A stretch of 64,000 bases of DNA, taken from positions 53,462 through 117,461 of the forward strand of contig NZ_VCCH02000016.1 of NCBI RefSeq assembly GCF_005938675.2, given 5' to 3'. The DNA comes from Mycobacterium sp. KBS0706 (lineage in GTDB: Bacteria > Pseudomonadota > Alphaproteobacteria > DSM-16000 > Inquilinaceae). Both the position numbers and the translations under genes were made by a program. Shown one piece after another: positions 55,231-64,000 of this stretch (within the stretch, counting starts at the first letter, position 1; every line of letters starts with the position of its first letter). Below the pieces are notes generated by a model. It made no database searches and was not told the origin of the DNA. It saw only the letters and a list, made by a program, of their open reading frames with translations.

Positions 55231-56511
55231 ATGAATCTTTCGACCCTCCGCGCCGGCGCGGCGCTGCTCCCGCTCTTGTTCGCCGTCCCGGCGATCGCGC
55301 AGCAGGCATCGCCCCCGGCGAAGCCGGCGGAGGCGCCCGCGGCTCCTGCCCAGCCGGCTCCGGCCCAGGCTGCGCCACAGGGCCAGCAGGCCCCGATGCC
55401 AAAGGAGTTCCGCATCGACGCCGGCGGCTGGAAGGGTGGCGCCGTCCCCAACCCGACCAACAAGCAGTTCAGCCATTGCGACGTGTCGAAGGCCTATGAT
55501 GGCGGGCTGACCCTGGCGTTCACGCTGAACCCGAACTACCAGCTCAACGTCGCCGTCGTGAAGCAGAACTGGGGCCTGAAGGAAGCCGACAAGGGCAAGG
55601 GCCGCATCCGGGTCGATGCCACCTACGACAAGCCGTTCGACGTCGTTCCGGTCTCCCCGGTCGCCTATGTCCTGCCGGTCGGGCAGGACGCCGATCTGAT
55701 GCAGCTGCTGGCCAAGGGCAGCAAGGCGATCGTGACCACCCCGAAGGGCGAGTTCACCTTTGCGCTCACCGGCACCGGGGCCGCCCTCGGCGGGCTGCGG
55801 GACTGCATCGAGACCGCGCGCAAGCTGATCGCCCAGGCCCAGGGCAATGCCGGCGGCCAGCAGGGCCAGCAGCAGGGGGGCGGCGACCCGCGCACCCTGA
55901 TCGGCGCCCAGGGCTTCGGCATGCCGGTCGGCGCGCTGCAGGACATCCTGAACGGCGCCGGGATCAAGGATGTCGGCATCGCCGACCCGCGCAAGCTGCC
56001 GCGCGACCCGCTGCAGATCAACCAGGCCTGGCAGGTCGGCACCGACGGCAAGGTCGTCGGCGGCCTGCACCAGGAGCCGCGCGGCGACGCAGTCGAGATC
56101 GACCAGTTCGCCAAGCGCTATCTCGAGATCATGAAGTCGGTGTGCGGCACCGACTGGCAGAGCAGCGACCAGCCGGCCGCGATCGAAGGCCCCTACGCTG
56201 TCAAGCGGGCCGAGTTGAGCTGCACGATGAACCAGCAGAAGATCGCGGCGTCGCTGGTCTTCACCCTCGACGATAACTACTACAGCGCCTTCTTCCACCA
56301 GGCGCTGCAGACCGACAAGGCGCTGGCGGACGACGCCTCCGGCAAGCTGGCCACCTTCATCCAGACGCAGATGGCGGCGGTCGAGGCGGAGAAGCAGAAG
56401 CAGGAGAGCGGCCAGGCCGCCCCGGCTGAGACGCCGGCCACGCCGCCGGCCGACGGCACCCAGCCGCCCGCGGCCACTCCGGCACCGGCGACGCCGCCTT
56501 CCGGCAACTGA
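55231..56511 (+). CDS. Secreted protein of unknown function with Pro/Ala/Gln-rich ends
   Basis: A 426-residue protein with a signal peptide ([22 protein letters not shown]) cleaved near QQAS. The mature N-terminus (about 25-50) and C-terminus (about 390-426) are Pro/Ala/Gln-rich, low-complexity stretches. The globular middle has motifs such as [35 protein letters not shown], and two pairs of conserved-looking cysteines (HCDVS, RDCIET, VCGTDW, LSCTMN). I know no family. It ends in a strong intrinsic terminator at 56538-56564. Confidence 0.75.
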   Translation: MNLSTLRAGAALLPLLFAVPAIAQQASPPAKPAEAPAAPAQPAPAQAAPQGQQAPMPKEFRIDAGGWKGGAVPNPTNKQFSHCDVSKAYDGGLTLAFTLNPNYQLNVAVVKQNWGLKEADKGKGRIRVDATYDKPFDVVPVSPVAYVLPVGQDADLMQLLAKGSKAIVTTPKGEFTFALTGTGAALGGLRDCIETARKLIAQAQGNAGGQQGQQQGGGDPRTLIGAQGFGMPVGALQDILNGAGIKDVGIADPRKLPRDPLQINQAWQVGTDGKVVGGLHQEPRGDAVEIDQFAKRYLEIMKSVCGTDWQSSDQPAAIEGPYAVKRAELSCTMNQQKIAASLVFTLDDNYYSAFFHQALQTDKALADDASGKLATFIQTQMAAVEAEKQKQESGQAAPAETPATPPADGTQPPAATPAPATPPSGN

Positions 56512-56537
56512 CCGGTCTTATCCCGGAACTCGACGCG

Positions 56538-56564
56538 AGGGCGGATCCATCCCGGATCCGCCCT
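56538..56564 (+). terminator. Intrinsic terminator after the secreted-protein gene
   Basis: AGGGCGGATCC (56538-56548) pairs with GGATCCGCCCT (56554-56564), an 11-bp stem with a 5-nt loop, followed by tgttgttt. It separates the secreted protein from glgB. Confidence 0.85.
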
Positions 56565-56608
56565 TGTTGTTTCCGGCAGGAACCGGTCAAGATCACGGGA
56601 GGATGGAG

Positions 56609-58858
56609 ATGCCGATGACGCGAACCGATTCCCGCCCTTCGGCCGAGCCGGACGCCCGGACCAGCCTGACCGGTCCGGCCGATATCGCGGCGCTGGTCGC
56701 GTCCGACCACCGCGACCCGTTCGGCGTGCTCGGCCCCCATCCAGACGGCAACGGCACGGTGCTGCGCTGCCTCCGCCCCGACGCGGCGGCGGTCGAGGCG
56801 ATCGACCCGGACAGCGGCGCGGTGCTGGCCCGGCTGGAGCGGCGCCACGCCGACGGGGTGTTCGACGGCCGCATCGCCCGCCCCTTCCCGCAGCGCTACC
56901 GGCTGCGCGTCGACTACGGCACTGCCGGCGGAATGTGGGAGATCGAGGACCCCTACCGCTTCCCGTCCAGCTTCGGCGAGCTCGACCTCCACCTGCTCGG
57001 CGAGGGCATGCATCTGGAGCTCTACGAACGGCTGGGCGCCCATCCGCGGACGCTGGACGGGGTGGACGGCACCGTCTTCGCCGTGTGGGCGCCGAATGCC
57101 CGCCGCGTCGCCGTGGTCGGCGACTTCAACAACTGGGACGGGCGGCTGCATCCCATGCGGCTGCATCCCGGCATCGGCGTGTGGGAGATCTTCCTGCCCG
57201 GAATCGGCCCCGGCGCGTCGTACAAGTTCGAGATCCGCGGCCCGGACGGCGACCTGCTGCCGCTGAAGACCGACCCCTTCGCCTTCCGCGCCGAGCATCC
57301 GCCGAAGACCGCCTCGATCGTGCACGGCCTGCCCGACCCCAGCTGGGACGACGCCGAGTGGCTGGCCGGCCGCGCGGCGGCACAGCGGCGCGACGCGCCG
57401 ATCAGCATCTACGAGGTGCATCCGGGATCCTGGCGCCGGGTGCCGGAGGAAGGCGGCCGGCCGCTGTCCTGGCGCGAGCTGGGCGACCAGCTGGTGCCCT
57501 ACGCCGCCGGCCTCGGCTTCACCCATATCGAGCTGCTGCCGGTCAGCGAATACCCGTTCGACGGGTCCTGGGGCTACCAGCCGATCGGCCTTTACGCCCC
57601 GACCAGCCGCTTCGGCCCGCCGGAGGATTTCGCCGCCTTCGTCGACCGCTGCCACCGCGCCGGCCTCGGCGTGCTGCTGGACTGGGTGCCCGGGCATTTC
57701 CCCAAGGACGAGCACGGCCTGGCCCGGTTCGACGGCACCGCGCTCTACGAGCACGCCGACCCGCGCCAGGGCATGCACCAGGACTGGGGCACGCTGATCT
57801 ACAATTACGGCCGGGCCGAGGTGTGCAACTTCCTGCTCGGCAACGCGCTGTTCTGGCTCGACCGCTTCCATGTCGACGGGCTGCGGGTCGATGCCGTGGC
57901 CTCGATGCTGTATCTCGACTACAGCCGCAAAGCCGGGGAATGGGTGCCGAACCGGTTCGGCGGCCGCGAGAACCTGGAGGCGGTGGAGTTCCTGCGCCAG
58001 ACCAATGTCGAGGTGTTCGGCCGGCACGAGGGCGTGACCACCCTGGCCGAGGAATCGACCGCCTGGCCGGCGGTGTCGCGCCCGGCCCATCTCGGCGGGC
58101 TCGGCTTCGGCTACAAGTGGAACATGGGGTGGATGAACGACACCCTGCGCTACATGCAGAAGGACCCGGTGCACCGGCACTGGCACCATTCCGACCTGAC
58201 CTTCGGCCTGCTCTACGCCTTCAGCGAGAATTTCGTGCTGCCGCTGAGCCATGACGAGGTTGTGCATGGCAAGGGGTCGCTCCTGGGCAAGATGCCGGGC
58301 GACGACTGGCAGCAATTCGCCAATCTTCGGGCCTATTACGGCTTCATGTGGGCCCATCCGGGCAAGAAGCTGCTGTTCATGGGCGGCGAGTTCGCCCAGC
58401 GCAACGAATGGAGCCACGACCGCAGCCTGGACTGGCACCTGTTGGACGCCGAGCGCCACGCCGGGGTGCAGCGGCTGATCGGCGACCTGAACCGGCTGTA
58501 CCGCGAGCTGCCGGCGCTGCATGTGCATGACTGCGAGCCGCAGGGCTTCGACTGGGTCGACGCCAGCAACAGCGCCGATTCGATCCTGGTCTGGCTGCGC
58601 CGCGGCGACGAGGGCGACCGGCCGGTGCTGGCGGTGTCGAACTTCACCCCGGTGCCGCGCCAGGGCTACCGCATCGGCGTGCCCCATGGCGGCCGCTGGA
58701 TCGAGCGGCTGAACACCGACGCCCAGGCCTATGGCGGCTCCGGCATCGGCAATTTCGGCGGGGTCGAGGCCGAAGCCTCGCCCTGGCACGGCCGCCCGTG
58801 CTCCCTGGTGGTCACCCTGCCGCCGCTGGCGACGGTGCTGTTCGAATGGGCGGGGTGA
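56609..58858 (+). CDS. glgB: 1,4-alpha-glucan branching enzyme
   Basis: A 749-residue GH13 glycogen branching enzyme, cutting alpha-1,4 and forming alpha-1,6 links. Two N-terminal carbohydrate-binding-like domains (about 1-230, ending near [11 protein letters not shown]) precede the catalytic barrel with [31 protein letters not shown] (nucleophile Asp), LAEESTAWP (acid Glu) and [18 protein letters not shown] at 56597-56602 supports ATG 56609 over the two neighbouring ATGs. It works with glgX at 60487. Confidence 0.95.
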   Translation: MPMTRTDSRPSAEPDARTSLTGPADIAALVASDHRDPFGVLGPHPDGNGTVLRCLRPDAAAVEAIDPDSGAVLARLERRHADGVFDGRIARPFPQRYRLRVDYGTAGGMWEIEDPYRFPSSFGELDLHLLGEGMHLELYERLGAHPRTLDGVDGTVFAVWAPNARRVAVVGDFNNWDGRLHPMRLHPGIGVWEIFLPGIGPGASYKFEIRGPDGDLLPLKTDPFAFRAEHPPKTASIVHGLPDPSWDDAEWLAGRAAAQRRDAPISIYEVHPGSWRRVPEEGGRPLSWRELGDQLVPYAAGLGFTHIELLPVSEYPFDGSWGYQPIGLYAPTSRFGPPEDFAAFVDRCHRAGLGVLLDWVPGHFPKDEHGLARFDGTALYEHADPRQGMHQDWGTLIYNYGRAEVCNFLLGNALFWLDRFHVDGLRVDAVASMLYLDYSRKAGEWVPNRFGGRENLEAVEFLRQTNVEVFGRHEGVTTLAEESTAWPAVSRPAHLGGLGFGYKWNMGWMNDTLRYMQKDPVHRHWHHSDLTFGLLYAFSENFVLPLSHDEVVHGKGSLLGKMPGDDWQQFANLRAYYGFMWAHPGKKLLFMGGEFAQRNEWSHDRSLDWHLLDAERHAGVQRLIGDLNRLYRELPALHVHDCEPQGFDWVDASNSADSILVWLRRGDEGDRPVLAVSNFTPVPRQGYRIGVPHGGRWIERLNTDAQAYGGSGIGNFGGVEAEASPWHGRPCSLVVTLPPLATVLFEWAG

Positions 58859-58902
58859 GGCGGCCAACGCCAAGGTCCACGCCTCGGAGCGGGAGCGCAG
58901 AG

Positions 58903-59346
58903 GTGCCGGAAGCCGATGACGAGCCGATATACCAGGCCTTCATGGCTTGCCTGCGCATCTTTGCGGATGATCTGCCGCATGACGAGATCACGCGGACACT
59001 CGGGGTCCAGCCGACGATGCGACGCAAGCGCGGCGATCGCCGTCGTCCCGGATCACCCCCAGCGAAAGATGCGGCGTGGCATTTCCAGCCGCCTGTGCCG
59101 GAAGACTGCGACCTGTCGGACCATCTCCGCGCCCTGTGGCAGGTGATCGCGCCGCATGTCGCCTACCTCCGCGACCTCAAGGCGCGCGCCCAGATCGACA
59201 TCTTCTGCGGTTACCGCTCGAATCACGGCGGCGCCGGCTTCGAGGTGGCGCCTGACGCGCTCGAGCCGTTTGTTGCCCTCGACATTCCATTCAGCGTCTC
59301 GGTGATTATCGACGGATATGTCGTCGACCGGCTGAAGCTCCAATAA
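58903..59346 (+). CDS. DUF4279 domain-containing protein
   Basis: A 147-residue protein matching the DUF4279 pattern (CLRIFADDLPHDEITRTLGVQPT, LSDHLRALWQVIAPHVAYLRD, FCGYRSNHGGAGFEVAPDAL, then FSVSVIIDG). The family is small, cytoplasmic and of unknown function; it has been seen near toxin-antitoxin or phage-related genes, but I cannot show that here. GTG 58903 has GGGAG seven bases upstream. It faces a solitary VapB-like gene, with seven bases between their stops. Confidence 0.8.
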   Translation: MPEADDEPIYQAFMACLRIFADDLPHDEITRTLGVQPTMRRKRGDRRRPGSPPAKDAAWHFQPPVPEDCDLSDHLRALWQVIAPHVAYLRDLKARAQIDIFCGYRSNHGGAGFEVAPDALEPFVALDIPFSVSVIIDGYVVDRLKLQ

Positions 59347-59352
59347 TCTAAA

Positions 59353-59574
59353 CTATGCTTCCCTCTCCTGCGGAGGCGGGTCGTATCGATCTTCGATGCC
59401 GGTCGGAAGCTCGGCCAACAACTCGAAGGCGCGAGCCATGCCGCGCCGCTTCTCGCGCAGCACGATCTCGTCACCACGACGGAAGATCTCGACGTCCCGG
59501 CCTTCGAAGCGGAACTGCTTCGGCAGTTGAACGGCTTGGCCGTTGCCCGACCGGAACACGCGGGCCTTGGTCAT
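59353..59574 (-). CDS. vapB: VapB/VagC-like AbrB-fold antitoxin, no adjacent toxin
   Basis: A 73-residue SpoVT/AbrB-type protein of the VapB/VagC branch: KARVFRSGNGQAVQLPKQFRF, then DVEIFRRGDEIVLREK and a C-terminal toxin-wrapping tail. AGGAGG lies six bases before the ATG. VapB is normally followed by a VapC PIN nuclease; here the next sequence is the convergent DUF4279 gene and no PIN domain is present in either strand nearby. It is a solitary antitoxin or regulator. Confidence 0.85.
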   Translation of the reverse strand: MTKARVFRSGNGQAVQLPKQFRFEGRDVEIFRRGDEIVLREKRRGMARAFELLAELPTGIEDRYDPPPQEREA

Positions 59575-59653
59575 GGCACCCTCCTGGGATGCGGGCTGGG
59601 TTCGCGGACGCGTACCCAGCCTACGTCGTCCGGACAGAACTGTCGCCCTGCCC

Positions 59654-60334
59654 TTACGGCTTCGGCGCCTCGGCCTGGCGCTTCAGCTCTTCCTGCGTGC
59701 GGGCGATCTGGGCCTGCAGGTCGGCGAGCTGCTGGCGGGCCGTGGCGAGGTCGCCCTGGGTCTTGCCCAGCTGTTCCGTCGCCTGCGCCAGCTGACCGTT
59801 CACCGCCGCGGCATCGGCGTTGAGCTTGCCGTAGCTGTCGCGCTGCGCCGCCTCCTGCGAACGGAGCTGGTCGATCTGGCCATTGATATCGGCGATCTCG
59901 CCCTGCTTCGCGGCGAGCTGCGACTCGGCCGCCTTCGCCTGGTCCTGCGTCGCCTGGACCCGCGCCGCGGCGGCGTCGGCCTCCTGCGTCGCCTGGTCGC
60001 GGCGCTGGTTGGCCTCGGCCAGGGCGGCCCGGCCCTGCTGCAGCAGCGCCTGCAGCTTCTCCGATTCGGCCTTCAGCGCGTCGCGGTCGGCGCCGGCCCG
60101 CTTCAGCGCCGCCAGATCCTGCTCCGCCGTCTCGAGCTTGGCCTGCAGCCCGTCGCGCGACTGGCCGGCGCTCCGGCTTTCGACGCCGAGATAGATCGCC
60201 GCCACCAGGGCGACGAAGGCGACGATGATCGCGGCGATGACGGCGATTCGCGGCGCTTCCCCGTCGCGCGGGGGAACGGGATGCGGATCGGTCGGCCCGG
60301 CCGGGCTGTGATCGGGATCGGCGAGGGTCGTCAC
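59654..60334 (-). CDS. Single-pass membrane protein with long coiled coil
   Basis: A 226-residue protein. A Pro/Gly/Asp-rich cytoplasmic start is followed by one membrane segment (about 30-52, RIAVIAAIIVAFVALVAAIYLG) and a long heptad-rich Ala/Gln/Glu coiled coil (about 60-220) on the other side. No enzymatic domain is seen. GTG 60334 has AAGGA eight bases upstream; a TTG at 60367 is the longer alternative. It diverges from glgX with about 150 bases between starts. Coiled-coil proteins of this kind are seldom characterised. Confidence 0.7.
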   Translation of the reverse strand: MTTLADPDHSPAGPTDPHPVPPRDGEAPRIAVIAAIIVAFVALVAAIYLGVESRSAGQSRDGLQAKLETAEQDLAALKRAGADRDALKAESEKLQALLQQGRAALAEANQRRDQATQEADAAAARVQATQDQAKAAESQLAAKQGEIADINGQIDQLRSQEAAQRDSYGKLNADAAAVNGQLAQATEQLGKTQGDLATARQQLADLQAQIARTQEELKRQAEAPKP

Positions 60335-60486
60335 GCGGTCGGTCCTTTCGGCAGGTCGGCTGGGCAACGCCTAGCGGCGAAACTTGGTGAAAAAGTGTCG
60401 GCGGTGGCGGCGGCGCGATGGCCGGTGGACGGCCCCCGCCCGCACGCCCCATCCTGCCCGCGGGACAGGATCGAAGGAACCCCGCA

Positions 60487-62580
60487 ATGCCGCTGCCCGA
60501 TCGGATTCCGGCCGGCCGCCCCTGGCCGCTCGGTGCGACGCTGACCGAGGACGGGGTGAACTTCGCCCTGTTCTCCGCCCATGCCGAGCGGGTCGAGCTG
60601 TGCCTGTTCGATTCCGAGGGACGGCAGGAGGTCGCGCGCCGCGACCTGCCGGCCTGCACCGACCAGGTCTGGCACGGCTTCCTGCCCGGCGTCGGGACCG
60701 GCACGGTCTATGGCTACCGTGTCCACGGCCCCTACGCGCCCTTGGACGGTCACCGCTTCAATCCGAACAAGCTGCTGCTGGACCCCTATGCCCGTGGCCT
60801 GGCCGGCGGCTTCCGATGGGATGATTCGGTGCATGGCTACACCCGCGGCGACCCGGCGTCCGACCTGTCCTTCGATCCGCGCGACAGCGCCCCCTTCGTG
60901 CCGAAATCGGTGGTGATCGACCCGGCCCATGAATGGGAGGGCGACGAGGCGCCGCGCACGCCCTGGTCCGACACGGTGATCTACGAGGCGCATGTGCGCG
61001 GCCTGACCATGCGCCATCCGGGCGTGCCGGAGCCGCTGCGCGCCACGCTGGGCGGGCTGGCCCATCCGGTGATGGTCGACCACCTGCGCCGGCTGGGAAT
61101 CACCGCGGTCGAGCTGATGCCGGTGCACGCCTTCCTGGACGAGCGGGCGCTGGTCGAACGCGGCCTGAAGAACTACTGGGGCTACAACACCACCGCCTTC
61201 TTCGCCGTGCACCCGGCCTATGCCGGGCCGCTGGCCCCGCTCGACGCGCTGCGCAACGCGGTCAAGGCGCTGCACCGGGCCGGCATCGAGGTGATCCTCG
61301 ACGTCGTCTACAACCACACGGCGGAAAGCGACGTCTTCGGCCCGACCCTGAACTTCCGCGGCATCGACAACCTGTCCTACTACCAGCACACGGCGCATGA
61401 CCGGCGCGAGCCGTTCAACCCGACCGGCACCGGCAACGCGCTGGACCTCGGCCATCCGCGGGTGCTGCAGATGGTGATGGACAGCCTGCGCTGGTGGGTC
61501 GAGGCGGCGCATATCGACGGTTTCCGCTTCGACCTCGCCACCACTTTGGCCCGGGTGGAGTGCGACTTCACCTCCAGCGCGCCCTTCCTGCAGGCGGTGG
61601 CGCAGGACCCGGTGCTGGCGCAGGCCAAGCTGATCGCCGAGCCCTGGGACATCGGGCCGGGCGGCTGGTGCGTCGGCCAGTTCCCGACGGGATGGTCGGA
61701 GTGGAACGACCATTACCGCGACGGCATCCGCCGCATCTGGCGCGGCGATCCGGGCCAGCGGCCGGAGCTGGCGCGGCGCCTGTCCGCCTCCGCCGACCTG
61801 TTCGACCATGACGGCCGCGGCGCCCGGGCCGGCGTCAACTTCATCACCGCCCATGACGGCTTTACCCTGGCCGACCTCGTCTCCTATGCGCAGAAGCACA
61901 ACGAGGCCAATGGCGAGGGCAACCGCGACGGCACCGGCGACAACCACTCCGACAATTGCGGCGCCGAGGGCCCGACCGACGACCCGGCGATCCTGGCCCG
62001 GCGGCTGCGACGGCGGCGCAATCTGCTGGCCACGCTGCTGTTCAGCCAGGGCGTGCCGATGCTGCTGGGCGGCGACGAGCTGGGCCACAGCCAGCAGGGC
62101 AACAACAACGCCTATTGCCAGGACGGACCGCTGACCTGGCTGGATTGGGCCGACGCCGATCCCGGCTTCCTCGACTTCGCCGCCCGGGTGGTGGCGCTGC
62201 GCCGAGTGCATCCGGCCCTGCGCCAGCCCCGCTTCCTGCACGGCGCCCCGGGCAAGGACGATCTGCCCGACATCGCCTGGCTGCGGCCGGACGGTCAGCC
62301 CATGACCGGCGCCGATTGGGACGACCCCGGCCAATCCGTGCTCGGCGTGCTGCTGAGCGAGCCGACGGCGCCGCCGCTGCTGCTGCTGTTCAACCCCGGG
62401 CCGGAGGACACCGGGTTCGCCCTGCCGCCGCTCGGCGCCTGGCATCCCTGGCTCGACACGGCGCGCACGCCGAGCGTGCCGAAGCTGGAGGCGGCGACCT
62501 ATCCGCTGGCGGCGGAAAGCCTGGTGCTGCTGGCGCTCGGCGCCGCCTCGCCAGCAGAGATCGCGAATGACTTTCAATAA
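60487..62580 (+). CDS. glgX: Glycogen debranching enzyme GlgX
   Basis: A 697-residue GH13 isoamylase-type debrancher that hydrolyses alpha-1,6 links of short-branch glycogen. The N-terminal CBM48 domain (WPLGATLTEDGVNFALFSAHA) is followed by the barrel with MPVHAFLDER, IEVILDVVYNHT, GFRFDLATTLAR (nucleophile Asp), LIAEPWDIGPGGW (acid Glu) and FITAHDGFTLADLVSY. It pairs functionally with glgB, although 1.6 kb of unrelated genes separate them. Confidence 0.95.
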   Translation: MPLPDRIPAGRPWPLGATLTEDGVNFALFSAHAERVELCLFDSEGRQEVARRDLPACTDQVWHGFLPGVGTGTVYGYRVHGPYAPLDGHRFNPNKLLLDPYARGLAGGFRWDDSVHGYTRGDPASDLSFDPRDSAPFVPKSVVIDPAHEWEGDEAPRTPWSDTVIYEAHVRGLTMRHPGVPEPLRATLGGLAHPVMVDHLRRLGITAVELMPVHAFLDERALVERGLKNYWGYNTTAFFAVHPAYAGPLAPLDALRNAVKALHRAGIEVILDVVYNHTAESDVFGPTLNFRGIDNLSYYQHTAHDRREPFNPTGTGNALDLGHPRVLQMVMDSLRWWVEAAHIDGFRFDLATTLARVECDFTSSAPFLQAVAQDPVLAQAKLIAEPWDIGPGGWCVGQFPTGWSEWNDHYRDGIRRIWRGDPGQRPELARRLSASADLFDHDGRGARAGVNFITAHDGFTLADLVSYAQKHNEANGEGNRDGTGDNHSDNCGAEGPTDDPAILARRLRRRRNLLATLLFSQGVPMLLGGDELGHSQQGNNNAYCQDGPLTWLDWADADPGFLDFAARVVALRRVHPALRQPRFLHGAPGKDDLPDIAWLRPDGQPMTGADWDDPGQSVLGVLLSEPTAPPLLLLFNPGPEDTGFALPPLGAWHPWLDTARTPSVPKLEAATYPLAAESLVLLALGAASPAEIANDFQ

Positions 62581-62608
62581 AGCTGCGAGTGTCTCTCAAT
62601 CACAGAAA

Positions 62609-62620
62609 GTAAAACTTTAC
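62609..62620 (+). promoter_or_regulatory. Short palindrome upstream of bfr
   Basis: GTAAA and TTTAC, separated by AC, form a small inverted repeat 60 bases before the bacterioferritin ATG. An overlapping AAAGT/ACTTT pairing is also possible. It may be an iron- or redox-regulator site, but it does not match a Fur or Irr consensus I can recognise. Confidence 0.25.
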
Positions 62621-62679
62621 CGATTCCTGTAATCACTCTAAGGTGCCTCCGAGATTGACGAACACTGGCCGAGGCGACG

Positions 62680-63156
62680 ATGCAGGGCGACAAAAAGGTT
62701 CTCACCCACCTGAACGCGGTGCTGAAGAACGAGCTGACCGCGATCAACCAGTATTTCCTGCATGCGCGGATGCTCAAGAACTGGGACGTCAAGCGCCTGG
62801 CCAAGAAGGTGTATGAGGAATCGATCGGCGAGATGAAGCACGCCGATCTGCTGATCGAGCGCATCCTGATGCTGGAGGGCCTGCCGAACCTGCAGGATCT
62901 CGGCAAGCTCGGCATCGGCGAGAACGTGCCGGAGATGCTGGAATCGGATCTCGGCCTCGAGACCTTCAACCAGAAGACGGTGAAGGAGGCGATGGTGCAC
63001 TGCGAATCGGTGCGCGACTTCGTCTCCCGCGACATCCTGCTGAAGATCCTGGATGACACCGAGGAGCACATCGACTGGCTCGAATCGCAGCAGTACCTGA
63101 TCAGCCAGATGGGGCTGCAGAACTACATCCAGCTGGTGTCCAGCGAAGAGAGCTGA
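62680..63156 (+). CDS. bfr: Bacterioferritin
   Basis: A 158-residue haem-binding ferritin that stores iron in 24-subunit shells. The ferroxidase and haem residues align with E. coli numbering: Glu18, Glu51, Met52 (haem ligand), His54, Glu94 and His130. Where E. coli has Glu127 (the ExxH motif) this protein shows Thr, reading DDTEEHIDW, so one ferroxidase ligand may be missing. GAGG five bases upstream supports the ATG. A terminator follows at 63184. Confidence 0.95.
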   Translation: MQGDKKVLTHLNAVLKNELTAINQYFLHARMLKNWDVKRLAKKVYEESIGEMKHADLLIERILMLEGLPNLQDLGKLGIGENVPEMLESDLGLETFNQKTVKEAMVHCESVRDFVSRDILLKILDDTEEHIDWLESQQYLISQMGLQNYIQLVSSEES

Positions 63157-63183
63157 GCCCGGCCTCCCTGCGCCGACCGGCAG

Positions 63184-63208
63184 AGCCCCGCTTCGGCGGG
63201 GCTTTTTT
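63184..63208 (+). terminator. Intrinsic terminator after bfr
   Basis: AGCCCCGC (63184-63191), loop TTCG, GCGGGGCT (63196-63203) and a run of six T residues form a standard Rho-independent terminator. Confidence 0.93.
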
Positions 63209-63244
63209 CGTGGTAGGCTGAACCGATCATCAGCGAAGCGCGCC

Positions 63245-63505
63245 ATGCCTGCCGAAGCCCAGATCAGGGACATCTTCACGTTGACCGGCCGCGGCACAAT
63301 CCTCCTGCTTGAGCACGGCTTCAGCGGCCGAATTCGCATTGGCCAGACCGTATCGAGTGAACACGGCCAAGCGACGGTCCTGGGTGTCGAGCTCGGGCGT
63401 CCAGCCTTTGTTGGCGTCCTGGTCGACATCCTGGATGCCCGGGAGATCTTTCGGCCCGGCGACGCGCTGCGGTTTACTGATCCGGCGGAAGACACATCTT
63501 CATAG
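63245..63505 (+). CDS. Small protein with EF-Tu domain-2-like beta barrel
   Basis: An 86-residue protein. Its pattern (IFTLTGRGTILLLEHGFSGRI, IGQTVSSEHGQATVLGVEL, FVGVLVDILDAREIFRPGDAL) resembles the translation-factor domain 2 barrel, including the TGRGT turn and the final R-PGD hairpin, but there is no GTPase. It may be a stand-alone barrel protein of unknown role. No strong ribosome-binding site is seen before ATG 63245. It follows the bfr terminator. Confidence 0.6.
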   Translation: MPAEAQIRDIFTLTGRGTILLLEHGFSGRIRIGQTVSSEHGQATVLGVELGRPAFVGVLVDILDAREIFRPGDALRFTDPAEDTSS

Positions 63506-63530
63506 GGCTGGACTCGCAGGGAGCTGCCTC

Positions 63531-63884
63531 ATGCCCAAGATCGCGTCCCTCCCCGTTCTCCTGCTGGCGGCAGTCGTGCCCGCCACCGCCCTGGCCCATC
63601 ACGGCTGGAGCTCCTACGACGCCAACACCACGCTCACGCTCTCGGGGCCGATCGAGACCGCGAGCTACCAGAACCCGCACGGCCAGATCACCCTGACCCA
63701 GGACGGCAAGTCTTGGCAGGTGGTGCTGTCGCCGCCGTCGCGCATGGACCGCCGCGGCCTGCCGCGCGAGGACCTCGTGGTCGGCAAGCCGGTGACCGTG
63801 GTCGGCTATCCCAGCCGGGTGGTCGCGGACGAGATGCGGGCCGAGCGGATCACCATCGACGGCCGCACCGTCGAACTGCGCTGA
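63531..63884 (+). CDS. Secreted DUF6152-like protein
   Basis: A 117-residue secreted protein with a signal peptide (KIASLPVLLLAAVVPATALA) cleaved near AHHGW. The mature part begins HHGWSSYDANTTLTLSGPIE, has PHGQITLTQDGKSWQVVLSPPSRMDRRGL and an OB-fold-like strand pattern seen in DUF6152 proteins. The two histidines at the mature start may bind metal. GGGAG about eight bases upstream fixes the ATG. It is followed four bases later by a membrane-protein gene, the usual partner. Confidence 0.8.
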   Translation: MPKIASLPVLLLAAVVPATALAHHGWSSYDANTTLTLSGPIETASYQNPHGQITLTQDGKSWQVVLSPPSRMDRRGLPREDLVVGKPVTVVGYPSRVVADEMRAERITIDGRTVELR

Positions 63885-63888
63885 GCCG

Positions 63889-64000
63889 ATGGAGCACGGC
63901 CCCCAGGGCAGCGGCTTCCTCGCCGAAAGCGCGGCGCTGCTCGAGCGCTCCCCGTTCGGCGCGCTGATGCGCGATTCGCTGTGGCTGTATCCGGCGGCTA
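63889..64000 (+). CDS. DUF6644-like membrane protein (3' end outside window)
   Basis: The first 37 residues (starting MEHGPQGSGFLAESAALLER, then SPFGALMRDSLWLYPAA) match the start of DUF6644-type membrane proteins, in which a LRDSLWLYPA motif leads into the first membrane helix. It begins four bases after the DUF6152-like stop and is probably co-transcribed. The window ends before the membrane segments, so the assignment is provisional. Confidence 0.6.
   Translation, partial: MEHGPQGSGFLAESAALLERSPFGALMRDSLWLYPAA

Noticed and set aside
62581..62679. Fur or Irr box upstream of bacterioferritin
   Set aside because: No acceptable match to a Fur, RirA or Irr consensus; only a short palindrome is visible.

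Overview
The window is very GC-rich (roughly 70 percent by eye), gene-dense chromosomal DNA. Its gene content fits an aerobic alphaproteobacterium, probably Rhodospirillales: ppk next to ppx, an AccC/PccA-type carboxylase with an Lrp regulator, isovaleryl-CoA dehydrogenase, a malic enzyme-phosphotransacetylase fusion beside mgtE, lipB, and glgB/glgX. An Inquilinus- or Azospirillum-like genome is my guess only; there is no rRNA here to test it. I see no phage, transposase, CRISPR array or origin.

Layout. 1-9.4 kb: a LacI-type regulator cut by the window edge, two related AraC-type regulators reading away from each other across a 0.9 kb spacer, a MORN/YwqK-like protein, and a GntR-controlled block (alpha/beta hydrolase, family 5 solute-binding protein, carbon-nitrogen hydrolase) with a perfect 18-bp palindrome in front of it. 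A GNAT/DUF1778 (TacT/TacA-like) toxin-antitoxin pair follows. 9.4-20.2 kb: ppx and ppk, a zinc-ribbon adenylate cyclase, a HerA-like ATPase, a SixA-like phosphatase followed by an unknown gene lying between 39-bp direct repeats, a tiny lipoprotein, a deoxyribosyltransferase, a HisN-like phosphatase and a ParA-like ATPase. 20.2-33.6 kb: tsaC/sua5, a GlcD-type oxidase, DUF899, OpgC-like, hydrolase and acyl-CoA dehydrogenase genes, a glycosyltransferase and a complete BMP-type nucleoside-like ABC importer.

33.7-41.5 kb is the most accessory-looking part: a secreted cupin, an unknown low-GC tail-anchored protein, ivd, and an 833-residue protein made of about 500 residues of LLGGD-type repeats joined to an RTX/serralysin-type secretion tail, with an AT-rich promoter region. 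41.5-54.4 kb: mgtE, maeB, tRNA-Leu(GAG), lipB, a ccdAB module with a separate 56-residue CcdA-tail mini-gene beside it, an ABC-F ATPase, a methyltransferase, a chain of four overlapping small genes, pccA and an Lrp regulator.

54.4-64 kb: a LysE exporter divergent from lrp, an unknown secreted protein, then glgB and glgX separated by a DUF4279 gene, a solitary VapB-like antitoxin and a coiled-coil membrane protein, then bacterioferritin and a few small genes running off the edge.

The strongest candidates for something new are the LLGGD-RTX protein, the gene between direct repeats at 17.2-17.8 kb, the CcdA-tail mini-gene, and a modular palindromic element found at 14.8-15.0 kb and 29.8-29.9 kb. 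Starts were chosen by ribosome-binding-site spacing and family length; several differ from the longest open frame, as noted per gene.
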